DNA of 64,000 nucleotides from Ephydatia muelleri (taxonomy: Eukaryota; Porifera; Demospongiae; Spongillida; Spongillidae): assembly GCA_013339895.1 (NCBI GenBank), contig JABACO010000012.1, positions 6,992,625-7,056,624 on the forward strand. The letters run 5' to 3'. The position numbers were made by a program, and so were the translations under genes. The notes under the pieces were generated by a model that was not told the origin of the DNA, searched no databases, and saw only the letters and a program-made list of their open reading frames with translations. Position 1 is the stretch's first letter. Each line of letters starts with the position of its first letter. This document shows, one piece after another, positions 1 through 11,557 of this stretch.

Positions 1-501
1 CTATATCATACATAATGATCTCGTGTTTCGAACCGTTTATGTTTGAGATAGTCCCCCAACCGTTGTCATTTCAAAAATTTGCACAAAGGTACTTGTAGAA
101 ACATTGTATGATAACTTAAATACAAGCATTGTATAGATTGCAGCCCATGGAAACTAGTCTTTAAAATACCATCATTGAGCCGCATTAATTAAAGTATCTG
201 TTATCCATGCATCCAATTGCTGAATACATGCATGCCCTATCAAATGTGTGTACACTCCCAGCTTCTTAAAATCGAGTAACTGCAAGCGTGGGATTTGTTT
301 AGAATGAAGCTGAAAATTTATATACGCAACAATATGTAACCACCATTCACGCAGGCTATGTTGTGTTTATAATGAAAAATCACTGCGGCTTTGAATGGAA
401 GTAGACACATTGGTGTCCCATGATAACCTGACACATATTGTAGCAACAACCCTAACTTTTTACAAACTAGCAAAAGGGAGGAGTGAATTGCCATCTGAAG
501 C
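1..501. other. gene-free AT-rich stretch
   Basis: I see no convincing coding exon, RNA gene or transposon end here. Open frames are short and lack recognisable motifs. Confidence 0.5.
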
Positions 502-553
502 GTACACATTCTTGTTCTGGGTGTGCTGTAGTGATGCATTAGTGAAGTCATCT
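502..553 (+). repeat. direct repeat, left copy, flanking an HSP70 relic
   Basis: About 50 bases here (from gtacacattcttgttctggg through gcattagtgaagtcatc) recur at 723-772 with only a few differences. The two copies bracket the HSP70 fragment at 563-754. They are longer than a normal target-site duplication, so a local duplication or a repair event is likelier than simple transposition. Confidence 0.8.
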
Positions 554-562
554 GAATAATTT

Positions 563-754
563 GAGGAGAAGCAGAAGGAGCTTGAGAAGGTGTGCACTCC
601 CATCATCACCAAGCTCTACCAGGCTGGCGGCATGCCCAGCGGGGCAGCTGGTGGAATGCCTCATCCCTCTGGAGGAGATGGTGGAAGCCATGGTGGTTCA
701 GGTGGAGGCAAGAAGTCCCAGGGTACACATTCTTGTTCTGGGAGTACGAAGTGA
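563..754 (+). pseudogene. HSP70 C-terminal relic
   Basis: The frame from 563 reads the end of an HSP70 substrate-binding lid and tail: the [15 protein letters not shown] helix followed by a Gly/Ser/His-rich linker ([17 protein letters not shown]). It then runs into the right flanking repeat and stops at 752-754 without the EEVD terminus that binds TPR co-chaperones. Nothing of the ATPase domain is present. The linker differs clearly from that of the intact HSP70 at 15.2 kb, so the source was probably a different paralogue. It cannot encode a chaperone and is best read as a 5'-truncated fragment. Confidence 0.85.
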
Positions 755-772
755 TGCATTAGTGAAGTCATC
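723..772 (+). repeat. direct repeat, right copy
   Basis: Second copy of the repeat at 502-553. The frame of the HSP70 fragment enters this copy and ends inside it, so the repeat replaced the natural HSP70 terminus. Confidence 0.8.
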
Positions 773-774
773 AT

Positions 775-1436
775 GGGTGTGAAGATACACATCAGTGTAC
801 GTATAAGGTCACAAGTGCAGCAAGCATTTGCATGCATCATGAAGTTGTGATCAACACATCTTTTACTTACACTAAGTCATGCATGAATGGCATAATGGTT
901 GTGTATGCATGCATGCATGCATATTGCACTTGGCATTCGATGAGTCAAACAAAATCCTACATGATATGGGATGCAGTACATGAATATGAATGAGTTTCAC
1001 ACTAATTACAGTAGTAAATAATACATATCTCGATGCATACAATAGAAACATGCACATGATCACCTTAACAGCAGGAGGATTCAGGCAGTTGGATCTGCAC
1101 ACAGTTTATGTTTAACCAATAATTGACGGTTGTAAGGTGTACTCAACGTTTTAAACTAGTAAATGGCTTGCTATCAAAGTTATGGCGTCAAATGGTGTGC
1201 CAGGACTAGGTTCACAGTGACAGGCATTCCTACCATGTTGTAGTAACAAAATGGGAATCAAAGTTGACAGTTTAGAAACAAATTGATGTTCACATACTGG
1301 GAGGTTTGGAAAACCACTCATATCAAACGAAAAAAAAGTTCAGTGTATCATATGAACTACTGGGGACGTATTGCTTAAATTGTATCACATGCATGGTTTC
1401 ACGCATAAGCACTAGTACCAGGGTGATTTGACAGGG

Positions 1437-1440
<4 letters not shown>
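775..1440. other. gene-free stretch
   Basis: No supported gene. The only structure I noted is a short run of tgca units near 906-922. Confidence 0.5.

Positions 1441-1470
<30 letters not shown>
1441..1470. repeat. (AAT)10 microsatellite, LINE 3' tail
   Basis: Ten AAT units. On the minus strand this is an ATT run directly after the 3' end of the LINE reverse-transcriptase frame. CR1/L2-type LINEs commonly end in short tandem repeats rather than poly(A), so it is taken as the element's 3' terminus. Confidence 0.7.
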
Positions 1471-1473
<3 letters not shown>

Positions 1474-1512
1474 GCAAGTAATGGCATACAAATGCTCTTA
1501 TAAACTGCCTAT

Positions 1513-2673
1513 CTATAGTTTACAAAGGTTGGAAAGGTCATGTTTAGATAATAATGATTTGAAGACTTTAACATCTTTGGCTGTAACAATGTGCTGAGGT
1601 AGTGAATTCCACATATGAATTACTCTGTTGCTGAAGAAATTGTACCTGCATGAACGATGGGGTATACACTTGTGCTGGATTTTACATGAGTGACCACGTG
1701 TAGTAGAAAGCAGGGGAATATTTAAAAAGTCATCACGTTTGAGGTCAACAGTCTGATACACAATCTTGTAACACAAGACTAAGTCAGAAAATATTCTGCG
1801 ATATTCAAGTGATTGGAGGCCAAGGTTATGAAGCCTATCAGAATAGCTAAGTTCTGAAATACCAGTACGTTTACATATAGTCCTAGTGAAGAAACGTTGA
1901 ACACGCTCAATACACTTTATATCAGAGATTAACCAAGGACTCCATATAGGTGAGTTATATTCTAGTATAGGCCTTACATAGATCTTATAGGCCAGAACCA
2001 AGAGATGAGGATCATTAGAAATAAATCCCTTTAGTAACACTGAACAACGACCAAAAGCCTTTGCAGCAACATAAGAACAATGAATATGAGGTTTAAGATC
2101 AGAGCTGAGATGGACACCAAGATCACAAATTGAAGTGACTGACTGTAAAGGTACACTGCCTATTGAACATTGCAGAGAAGGAATATTCGGATTTCCAAAT
2201 GAAATGGATACACATTTCTGTGATGCAACTGACAATTGCCATATATCAGACCATGAAGAAAAAAGAGATAAGCACTTAGCAATTGCAGTATTATCATGGT
2301 TTGGATGAGCATGATAAAATTTAGTATCATCAGCAAACATCTTGATTTGAACAGGGTGGGGAATAGCATCTGGAAGATCATTAACATATAACAAGAACAG
2401 TAGTGGGCCTAGAACTGACCCCTGTGGTACACCGCTAACAACAGGCAACAGCTTAGACAAACAATTCCCAATATATACACACTGTGAACGACCATTTAAG
2501 AATGATGATAACCATTTCAAGATCTGGGGTGCCATACCATATGCTTTAAGTTTGAGTATCAATTTAGGATGACAAACAGTATCAAAAGCTTTTGCAAAGT
2601 CAATATAGACTGCATCAACTTTAAGGTGATTATCAATGGATATTGTCCAATCATTCAGAGTAGTTAGTAATTG
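1513..2673 (-). pseudogene. LINE ORF2, 3' half (reverse transcriptase palm to C-terminus)
   Basis: This part holds the core RT motifs: YIDFAKAFD, SGVPQGSVLGPLLFLLYVND and the catalytic FADD box. It ends with the conserved WNSLPQ block typical of CR1/L2/Jockey relatives. There are no internal stops. Its upstream part is displaced to 9,927-11,542 by the nested transposon; immediately before LLTTLN the reading enters the transposon's terminal repeat. Confidence 0.9.
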
Positions 2674-2700
2674 CACGGCGCGACAGTGTACCGTATGCAG
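2674..2700 (+). repeat. CACTA left terminal inverted repeat
   Basis: Begins cacggcgcgacag and ends cgtatgcag. It pairs with 9,926-9,900 at 22 of 27 positions, including a 9-base perfect inner block. Directly outside is the duplicated TTG. Confidence 0.9.
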
Positions 2701-4080
2701 CCTTGTATATTGCACCCATACTAATCGATACTCGTCTGCACTCGACACGTGGGCAGTTTCTCATACGTCACGAATGCGGCGCCATGTATACGTCTCAGAA
2801 CGAACACTTCGCTTATACGTATGATATCGCGGTCTGCATATGGATTCAGTATATTCGTCATCACCTGTCTGCATACTTCAGATGAACGCGTGCAGACTCT
2901 GTACACGTCATGTATTCGAATCGTTTCAAATCCATTTTCTGTTCTGCATACTTGAAGGCTAGTGCTTAAACCCTGAACCACGCCAGCAATAATTCAGAAT
3001 TTAACGGCAAACTTTAATCAAATTACAGCTGAAATACAACTTGGTCAAAAAATAAACAGGTATATATAGTTCCAAGCTGGCGATCAAAGTCTCCATCACA
3101 TCCTGCTGATGTAGTCAGAAGGGCACTCTCCGCCTAGCAGAGGCCTCTTGGAAGGCGAGCACGAGCCTCTACTACTCTCGCGGCACTTGTCGACGGTTTC
3201 CTTACAAGCACACGCTAAAATATTACAGAGGTTATGCACAAAGAACTCAGCATTTACTTACTCTCTAACCGCGGTGGTAGCTAGCTTATGCTTTACAATG
3301 CTATCGTCGTCATCCCCTTGGTTGGCCATGCAGCGAAACGTTTTCATTTGGCCGTAGTACACCCTGGCGTCGGCTCAAGAGCTGTGGTCAGAAAGGAAAG
3401 TCATAGCATGCCTACTCTGTACCTGCGTTTCTTCTTTTGCCGGGGTTGGTCACTTCCACCATTTCAGTCTCGATGTACTATCCTGACCCTGAAGTTATTG
3501 GCACACGCACATAATCCACATGCACATATACAACGTACTATGCTCTTCGCGTAATGGCGTTCTATTGGTCGGCACTGTGCTGAAGAGAACAAACATGACG
3601 TAAGCATGTAAACCTTTGTGACAACTTGAAACGCCGCCTAACTGCATCTACTGAATCACACACTTGTCCTGGTTTGACATAAGCAACACCGTATAGTGTA
3701 CAGTGTAAACACGCACAACTTACCAGGCCTAGACTGCTTAAGTCCGTTTGGTATGCCTTTATAACCTCCGCCTGTCACCCGCGTTGTCCGAAACTCTTTA
3801 TCTTGCACAGTTGCACCTCACTGATTCGTCAGCTATATAGTGATCAAAATCAACAATCCAATTTCTCTGAGGTTGGGAACGGCTCCATTAGTACTGTCTC
3901 CACAGATAGCCCAGTAGTCCAATTTTCCTTTCCTCCTATTTCGTTGGGAACTAAACCAAGTTGCCTATTTTTGTTTCCTTTGCTCGATCGTGCGTCGTCA
4001 CCTCCACTAATGACCAACACGTGCAAAACTTAAAACCGAGCATGCGCAGATACACAGCCAAAAGCTTACATTTATGTAAC
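2701..4080. other. CACTA left arm, non-coding
   Basis: Contains further ctgcata-type subterminal words (around 2,834, 2,869 and 2,943) in both orientations. Short open frames between 3,148 and 4,030 show no recognisable domain and I do not call them genes. Confidence 0.55.
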
Positions 4081-4084
4081 AGAC

Positions 4085-4310
4085 ATGATGAACTATCAGA
4101 TCTGTACCAAGGAGGCTATCATATATGGTACTGTATTGTTACATGTCAGATAGATTGTCAGATTTGGTACATAATGATGGCATATTCTGATTCAGTATGT
4201 TACCTACAATCTGTTCCAAAACAACATTATGTACCAGAACAGTGTAACATTATGTACCAGAACAATTATCAATATGTACCAGACCATTTACATACATGTA
4301 ACAATGTTTC
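4085..4310. repeat. GGTAC/GTTAC-rich degenerate repeat cluster, left
   Basis: A run of short related words (atgtaccaga, gttacatgt, tttggtacat, gtgtaacatt) lies just beyond the 3' end of the minus-strand gene. A matching cluster lies beyond the 3' end of the transposase at 9,255-9,480. The symmetry suggests internal binding sites or shared 3' regulatory sequence, which is inference. Confidence 0.55.
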
Positions 4311-4468
4311 TTTTTTTATAGCGCATCTCACAACAACCAAATCAGCAGTATAGATATAAATAGAATGATCATATGATTGGGATACAAAATGAAATTGATA
4401 AATAGTGTTCCAGTCAGAAATTAAATGGGGTTAAATGCAGAAGCAAACAGATGGTGGTTGGTGTTCAG

Positions 4469-5464
4469 TTAATTCTGGTCATATACAGGAGATTGGTAAC
4501 CATCTCCTGTATAGTTTTCTGCTTGCGGACAATGAGATGTAGAGCTTAATGAATTAGCACAGGAACGACTCTCCGCAACAAAGATCTCCTCTAATTCAGC
4601 AACTGTTGGGCCATTCTGAAACGTTGAATCAAGCCAGGTGCTAAAGCCTTTGTATGTTGATTTCTGACACTCTGCTGGATTCTCCTTGCAATACTTCCGC
4701 TAAAGAGATAAAAAATTTCATCACTCTGAACAGGTTAAATAAAAGCTACTAATATACCAATATAGCAACATGTCGCTCATATGATGGAAGATCTTCTTCA
4801 GCCACTTTTAGTATAGGTTTAAATTTTTCAACAAACTGCTTTATGTCCAAAGAAGGATACACCTCACATGGCTTGATTCCAAATAGCTGAGATGAAAATA
4901 AATTAAATGTAAGATAATAAAATATCCCCATGCCTTACTCTGCGGCGCTCTTCAGCCCTCAGTTCTCCTAAGCGTGTTGTGGAGTAACTGTAGGCAATCT
5001 TATACTTATGGGGATGCTCTGCCTCCTCCCCCAGCACCTTGTTGATAACAACCTGCAACCATATATCACCATAACAGAATAAAATATGATATGACTTACT
5101 GATACATCTGCAGAAGATGGCAGTCTGTTAATGGTTCTGCAAAACAACTTACCTAATTCCTTCAGCAGATACACCTAAAATAATGTAATAAATTAGAATC
5201 AAACTTTTATTATATTGCAACCTTGTACGGGCTTGACTCAATGTTAAATTGCTTCACTGTCGATTCTTCAATGGCATCCTTCAGCTTGCCTTGTTCTGTT
5301 TTCATTTTTTTCATTTCCGCTTTAAGACCTTGGAGCTCACTCAAAATACTTTTCAGTACTGGGCTGAGAGGATGTTGTGGCAAAGAAATTTGTTCACGAC
5401 TTGGACCTGGACCCTCAGAATGCCGTGATGGCTGAGATTGTGGTATTGAACACGTATTCGACAT
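4469..5464 (-). CDS. TNPA-like accessory protein of the CACTA element
   Basis: Five exons splice in phase with consensus GT-AG borders: 5,464-5,222; 5,174-5,100; 5,052-4,939; 4,886-4,758; 4,699-4,469. They give 263 residues without stops. Residues 1-25 are Ser/Pro-rich; about 35-75 form a Lys/Glu-rich helix likely to be a coiled coil (LQGLKAEMKKMKTEQGKLK). The rest is a compact mixed region with no domain I can name. The gene starts 69 bp from the divergent transposase start. A second, smaller product transcribed apart from the transposase is usual in plant CACTA elements (TNPA, which binds subterminal repeats). I infer a similar role from position and coiled coil only. An upstream in-frame ATG at 5,521 exists; the nearer one was chosen because it leaves room for a promoter. 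Confidence 0.72.
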
Positions 5465-5533
5465 CGCGCGCAATTGCAGCAACAAAACATGTGCTGTGAT
5501 TCTAATTAATGCACCGACCACAAAAAGAAATCA
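5465..5533. promoter_or_regulatory. bidirectional promoter interval of the CACTA genes
   Basis: Only 69 bp separate the two divergent start codons, so both genes must share core promoter sequence here or start within it. I see no clear TATA box. Confidence 0.5.
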
Positions 5534-8500
5534 ATGGCCACAAAACGTAAGTGCATGGTACTACATGTATAAAACTGCCTTCGTTAATTACTAATGTGTA
5601 CGCCGCTCGATTGTATAGGTTCTTACTGTGTACCTTGTAAAGAGGGTTTTGATTACCCATCCAAGTACCGGCAGCACATCGCTAGCCGATCTCATATATT
5701 GTTTGTTGAGAGCCTTCACATTCGGCAGTCAATGGCCAATTACACCCAGCCTACTGCTGACAATGAAGTAAGCACATATGTTTATGGGTAAATACGTGTA
5801 GATTCTATATAATAATATATTATTATCTCGTAGCAACATACTAGTAGCGAAGATGAATTTGAAAGACCTTTACCGGTACATACTGACGAATCGAAGGATG
5901 AAGAAATGGATTTTGGAGAAGAATCTGAACTTGAAGATCTCATTGAGGAAATCAGAGAGCAGAGCAATGAAAGCTATTACCCCTTTCCATCCAAGATCTT
6001 CGCACTACTCTACTTGCTTGTAAACAGCCCTCATCCCATGGTATGGTGTTATATATTACTTTTACTACTTACTTACCTACTGATCATTTTCAGGGAGAAA
6101 GTAACCTCTCTTTTGTTTGGTTTATTTTTAAAAACATGGGAATGCAAGTTCCTAGTTTGACAATCATCAAATCCTTTAAATTACCAGGCAGGCAGCTTCC
6201 GTTTAGAGTATGGGTGTTGGTATGTACTAAGCTGCGTAGTAAGAGTTGATTTTTTCATTTTAGCACTTGAGTGACGAAGGAATCCCATACTACTCTATAC
6301 CACTATCTGGTATTCTTAGTCAGTGCCTTGGTAGACCTGATATTGCTGGCAATCTTGTGAGATATCCTATTCAGAAAGAAGGCACCTACACGTAATTCTT
6401 GGTTATCGTGTTTAAATGTTATATACTCCAAGTTTTTCCAACCTGTGCAGTGAATTATTTCATGGTAGTCGTTGGCACACAGACCTACGATTCTATTCAC
6501 CCATGGTGATGTTGGCAGATGAAACCTCTGTGTTTGTGAACGATTGTGTCTCATTCTATCATCCAACACTTGGTAGTGTCTCCGGAAAGGTTACGAAGTT
6601 CTTTCATCAGGTGGGTTTTTACCTGTGTGTGATCAGGTATATTATTATTATTCTTTAACATCCTCAGAGTGACTCAATCACGGAGGTTTATGCCCGTATT
6701 GATATGCTTCTGGACCTTCGACAGTTCCAGCGAATGGTACCAGATACAACAGTTATGCACCTGCACAGTGATACGCTTATTCATGCTGGTCAGGTTGTAG
6801 TTCCAACCAATAGTATCCATGGAATTGCTACTCCTCCCAGTTTTCTAGTTCGCTGGATTGCTCCAGTAAACTTTGTTAGGATGGATGAAGAGGTATTCGC
6901 CTGAGATTGTGGTGTTTGCGTAGTATTATAATTTTTTGATGTTACAGTAATTCCTTTCAAACACAGGAAACACTTTCCTATTTTTTGCCACATTCATTGA
7001 AACTGAAAGCTGCTGGGAAGCGAATAGTGATGGTGCCATTGGTGCTTTTTTCTGACGATACGAGTGGTAACAAGTCCAAAAAGTGGCACAAATTTGAATC
7101 TTGGTCCCTGGTTATTGCGGGTCTTCCTCGTCACTTCAATGCAAGAAAAGAAAACATACACTTCATTTCCTGTTCTGACAAAGTGTCATCTTTGGAGTTA
7201 TGCAAGCCTATTGCACAACAACTTACTATGTTGGAGACTGATGGAGTGGTTGTTTTTGATGCCCTGAATCAGGAAGAGGTGTTGGTGGTGGCTCCTGTGC
7301 TGTGCATTGTCTGCGACAATCCTATGGCATCTAAACTCTGTAATCATCTCGGCAGTAGTGCACTCAAGTATTGTCGTCTGTGTATGGTAAGTTATGGATT
7401 AAAAGAAAAACACTTTGTTTTCATATCCCAATAAAGGTGGACAGGACTGGTGATCCTTACGTCATTTGTGAAAAGAGATGCAAATGCAGGGCAGTGGAGC
7501 AAATGAGTGAGATAAAAGCTCAGCGAACTGAAGATGCGAAGATTGAGAAGAGAAAAGAATATGGGTTGAGAGAGGATGATAATCCGCTACTTGATATCCC
7601 TGCTGATATTTATGAGTAAGTGCTAATGCTAGTCGTCACATTGTGGCTCAGCACCTGTTTATTTTTTTCTGTCAGTGATAGCCTTCCCGTAGAAGTTCTC
7701 CACACACTTGGACTCGGAGCTTGCAAATATCTGTTGAAGGAAACCATGCCCACTCTCAGACCATGGCAGAAACGGGAGATCCTTGCAAGAGTCAGGGCTT
7801 TCAACACATCAGGTTTCAGGGTGAAGATGTATGGTAATGTGTGCCAGTACTACCAATCTTTTTTGGGAAGAGACTTTAAAGCTTGGGCACAGATGGCCAT
7901 CTTCATCTTGAAGCCATACTTGAATGAAGGACAGGCAGCAGTGTGGCTGAGTTTCTCCAAGGTATGCTAAGTCTGTTTTTCACATTGAGAGATTCTCATA
8001 TCTGGGCAGTTATTTCAGATAGCATACTGTGAATTCTTTGACGCAAGCAAGGCAGCTGAGTGGCAGAGTGTGTGTCAAGGATTCGTAGACGCAGTTAAGC
8101 AGCATATGCCTTCCCTGCTTCAAAAGCCGAAGACACATATGATTCTTCATCTCGTTCAGTGTATGAAGGAATTAGGACCATCATCTGCTTTCAGTGCTGA
8201 GAGGTGAGCCAATGAAATATTGTCTCATAGTTTACATACATTGTTTCCAGATTTGAGTCTTTCAACTCTAACATTAGAGCATACAATATTTTTGCAAATC
8301 GGCGTGCACCAAGCCGTGACATAGCTAACCGTTTTTCAATCTTACAACAACTGCGATACATTTGCCACAAGGGTATCTTTCCCGATCACAAACAAAGGTG
8401 CCCAACAGTTTTTTTGTGTACATGTTAAACATTGCCCTTTATTACTGCAGTTGTGGAGATGCACTTCAAGAACTCTTTTCATGCAAGTACATGAGTCACA

Positions 8501-9225
8501 TAATGTGTGGGATTCCAATTAAAGAGCTCCAAGGGAACAAAGGCATATATCAACCCGGATCACCCAGAAAGGTGAGTGGTACATAGAAAGATGTTTTCCA
8601 TTTTCTAATTCAAATTTTAGGCATGGCACCAGCGGCATAGTTTGCAGTCATTGCCTTTTTCCATGTGAAGGCAATTGTAATGCCACCATTGAGAACCTGC
8701 AAGGGTTCACGGTTGCACTTACTGGCACTGCTGCTACTGAAGAAATTGTAGGTTATGGTGCAATAGTATCACAGGACTCATCTCTCGTGAATTGTGGTGA
8801 CTACATTCAGCTAGTAACTCAAAGCTCTCAGGTACAATATACATCCCACATTGTTTTATGATTAAGTTATTTGTATTTTGCACTAGATACAATATGGAAT
8901 TCTGCTTGCAGTACTGCGTACATCGAGTGGCACTGTCCTTTGCTTAGTGCAGGGATTCGATTCATTGCAGGCACCTGGGGGACAGACCATCCTCAATGAA
9001 TATGACTGTCCTCTCCTTGAACTGAGCAAAAGAATCTTTACCACCTCATGTCACAGCATCCAGAGTCCTGTCTCAGTGGTTCATGAGTGCTCTACTAGTT
9101 GCGTGGTACAACAGGGTTCTTCAGCTGAATCCGTGGAAAGAGAGGAGGTGATTGTCTCTGATGGACTGGTTCTCTGTCATGATTGGACAAACAGAATGTA
9201 TTGTTACAATGTGTTTTGTGTTTGA
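5534..9225 (+). CDS. CACTA/Plavaka-like transposase, 15 exons
   Basis: Exons: 5,534-5,546; 5,619-5,767; 5,834-6,040; 6,094-6,207; 6,264-6,391; 6,451-6,610; 6,668-6,892; 6,967-7,386; 7,437-7,615; 7,676-7,961; 8,019-8,203; 8,251-8,397; 8,451-8,571; 8,621-8,831; 8,887-9,225. Nearly all join in phase, giving about 960 residues. A C2H2-type finger (CVPC then HIASRSH) opens the protein. An acidic linker follows, then the transposase core with VLFSDDTSGNKSKKW, IAGLPRH, the DNPLLDIPADIYE/LPVEVLHTLGLG block, and ESFN plus RRAPSRDIANRF near the C-terminal side. These blocks match what I recall of Plavaka transposases; SDD is a candidate for the first catalytic Asp. The join between the 8,451-8,571 and 8,621-8,831 exons is out of phase, so this copy may carry a frameshift or I have one border wrong. 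Confidence 0.82.
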
Positions 9226-9254
9226 TGCATAACTATTACTAATATTAATTTTAC

Positions 9255-9480
9255 GGTACATACTGTAAAAGAACAAAAAATCACATATGATACATACATG
9301 TATCAGATTAGAATCTCCTATGATACAGAATGATGCTTTATTTGGTACAGAATGATGTATCATTCCGTACCAAATCACTGCTGATCATATATGTAACATA
9401 TTATGTTATCACATTTGTGTCAGATATGATATCATTCCGTATCAGGTATGATTCAGTTCCGTAACAGTTCAAAGTTTTTG
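9255..9480. repeat. GGTAC/GATAC-rich degenerate repeat cluster, right
   Basis: Words such as ggtacagaatgatg, atgatacat, ccgtaccaa, atgttatcac and ccgtatcagg crowd the 225 bp after the transposase stop. They mirror the cluster at 4,085-4,310. Confidence 0.55.
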
Positions 9481-9899
9481 GCTGTGTAATGATATCAAAA
9501 TTAATTGCTCAAATAGGCCTACTACAGGCTACACCCGCTAGAAATAGTCACAGATGTAGGTATCAGAAGTTTACAATGATTATAGGGATCCAATAACTTA
9601 CCTGTGAGTACGCGACTCGGTCGAAGTAATTATAGTAGCCACACTCATATGAATGCGTTTTCATGGGTGTGGTTAAAACGGCCTATATTCCTATTTATTG
9701 CGCACTATCGTAATTTACGGGCTAAACTGCTGCTCGCGATATGGGTGCGGTACGCACCCGATACTTAGCCCCAACAATACCCATCTGCACACTGCACTGG
9801 ACATTGACATATCTAGGTACGAGTATGTATATTGGTCCGCACACGTGCATGTCTGGATATGTATCTGCATACCATGGCGTGGGCAAACTCTGCATATTA

Positions 9900-9926
9900 C
9901 TGCATACGATACTATGTCACGCAGTG
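9900..9926 (-). repeat. CACTA right terminal inverted repeat
   Basis: On the minus strand it begins cactgcgtgaca. Pairs with 2,674-2,700; the duplicated TTG follows at 9,927-9,929. Further ctgcata words lie just inside (about 9,867 and 9,890). Confidence 0.9.
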
Positions 9927-11542
9927 TTGTGTGCAAGTAGAGCGTCTAGAAAGAAACCCAAACTGGTCAGCAGATATTAGCTGATGTGATCTGAGATGAG
10001 ATATAATAGATTGAGATACAATGGATTCCATAACTTTGCAAGATATACAAGTTAATGATATTGGACGATAGTTTGATGGCAAAGAATGAAGACCTTTTTT
10101 ATAGACAGGGCATACAAAGGCAACCTTCCGTGCTTTAGGAATGATACCACTATCAATAGAATCATTAAAAAGTAAGGAAAGCGGAAAGGCAATAGCAGAA
10201 GCAATTGATTTGAAAAACAAAGCAGGGAATCCATCAGGGGATTTGGAACATTTAGAAGGAAGGTGAAGTACTGCATCTTGGACAATATCAGAAGAAAACG
10301 TAATAGGTGCCATTAGAACATCTGCATTCACTCGAGGAGCAAAAGATGGTAAACTGCCATCATCATTAGTAAATACTGATGCAAAATATGTATTAAGCAA
10401 TTCACATTTTTCAACATTTGATATAGCAAAAGAACCATCACTTTGCAGAAGAGGTGGAATACGGTGTGAAGCACTGATCATTGAATTAGCATAAGAGTAA
10501 AACTTTGACAAGCTTTTACTGCAGACAATTTTGTGTTCATGGTTCGATCGAAATTGTTGAACTGCATTTTCGTACTGTCTAGAGATTTCACGATACTTAT
10601 GTTTATCAACATGATACCATCTTCGTTTTTGTTTTAGTAGAAGTCTGATGTATTTGGGAAGTTTATGACGTTTAGGCTTCACAGGGCAAAGAGGGACAAA
10701 CTCAGTTATACATCTATCAAGAATACTGCTAATTGAATTCCAGAAGTCATCAACACCATAACACTTCTCATGTAGCAAAAACCAATCAACAGAATTTAGG
10801 TAGGATATGATGGAGTCATAAAAAAATTTCTAACCAGAATATGATCATCAGGAAAGTAATGCTGACATATGATAGAGTATTCGACAGATAAATGGTCACA
10901 ACTAATAGAGAAGGGATCCACCACAGAGAGATCAGCAACAAGGTGAGGTTTAGAAGCAAAAACAAGATCAAGACAGTTATTACCATGTGTAGGTGAGTGG
11001 ACCAGTTGAGTGAACCCATTACATAATGTGCAAGTAAGGAATTTAGAATGATTCAAACAACCACTGCAGGTAGGAATTCTCCAATCAATAGTAGGGAAGT
11101 TAAAGTCACCAACAACAAAAACAGGATAACATGTATTAGAATAGCAGTCAATACATGAACATAAGGTTTCAGTGGATTCTGAGTCATTGGCTGAAGATGG
11201 AGGATTGTAAAAACACATAAACCGATAAGCAACACTCCTTGTGAAGAATATATCAATAACCAAGCACTCAATAGATAGATAAGTATCAGACAGTATAACT
11301 TGAAATACCTGGTGAATATTTTTAACAAATACAGCAACACCACCATATCCATCTTGTCTGTCTTTTCGATAGACAGTATAGGCTGAATTAGAAAGAAGTA
11401 GACCATCAGGAACAGAAGAATGCAGCCAAGACTCAGTGACAAAAATTAAATCAAAATCATTGGGCAAAAGCAAAACTGACAGCAGATCAATCTTATTACA
11501 CAATGAGCGAGCATTAAACAATTTACATTTAATCATACCCAT
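9927..11542 (-). pseudogene. LINE ORF2, 5' half (endonuclease and start of RT)
   Basis: From 11,542 the frame encodes an AP-like endonuclease: an N-terminal FNARSLCNKIDLL, then ESWLHSSVPDG, a central VVGDFNFP and a late CDHLSVEY, the usual order of catalytic segments. A one-base slip near 10,835 beside a T/A homopolymer moves the reading to the frame at 10,778-9,930, which holds the linker and RT fingers with NYRPISLTCISCKVMESI and DQFGF. It stops at the CACTA junction after STCTQ. This half and 1,513-2,673 are one gene. Confidence 0.88.
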
Positions 11543-11557
11543 ACTTGCCTCAAGTCC

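Larger units (their letters stand above)
2674..9926 (+). mobile_element. CACTA (EnSpm/Plavaka-like) DNA transposon, about 7.25 kb, nested in the LINE
   Basis: Ends are cacggcg... (left) and ...cgcagtg (right). The terminal inverted repeats match at 22 of 27 positions, and the host LINE sequence TTG is duplicated at 2,671-2,673 and 9,927-9,929. A CAC start with a 3-bp duplication is the CACTA signature. Subterminal regions carry repeated ctgcatac/gtatgcag words, as CACTA elements do for transposase binding. Inside are two divergent genes: a 263-residue protein on the minus strand and a 15-exon transposase of about 960 residues on the plus strand. The transposase resembles the Plavaka group best known in fungi; that assignment is from motif memory and not from a search. 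Confidence 0.88.

Noticed and set aside
3148-4353. Several short plus-strand frames in the CACTA left arm.
   Set aside because: No motifs, overlapping each other, and lying among subterminal repeats.
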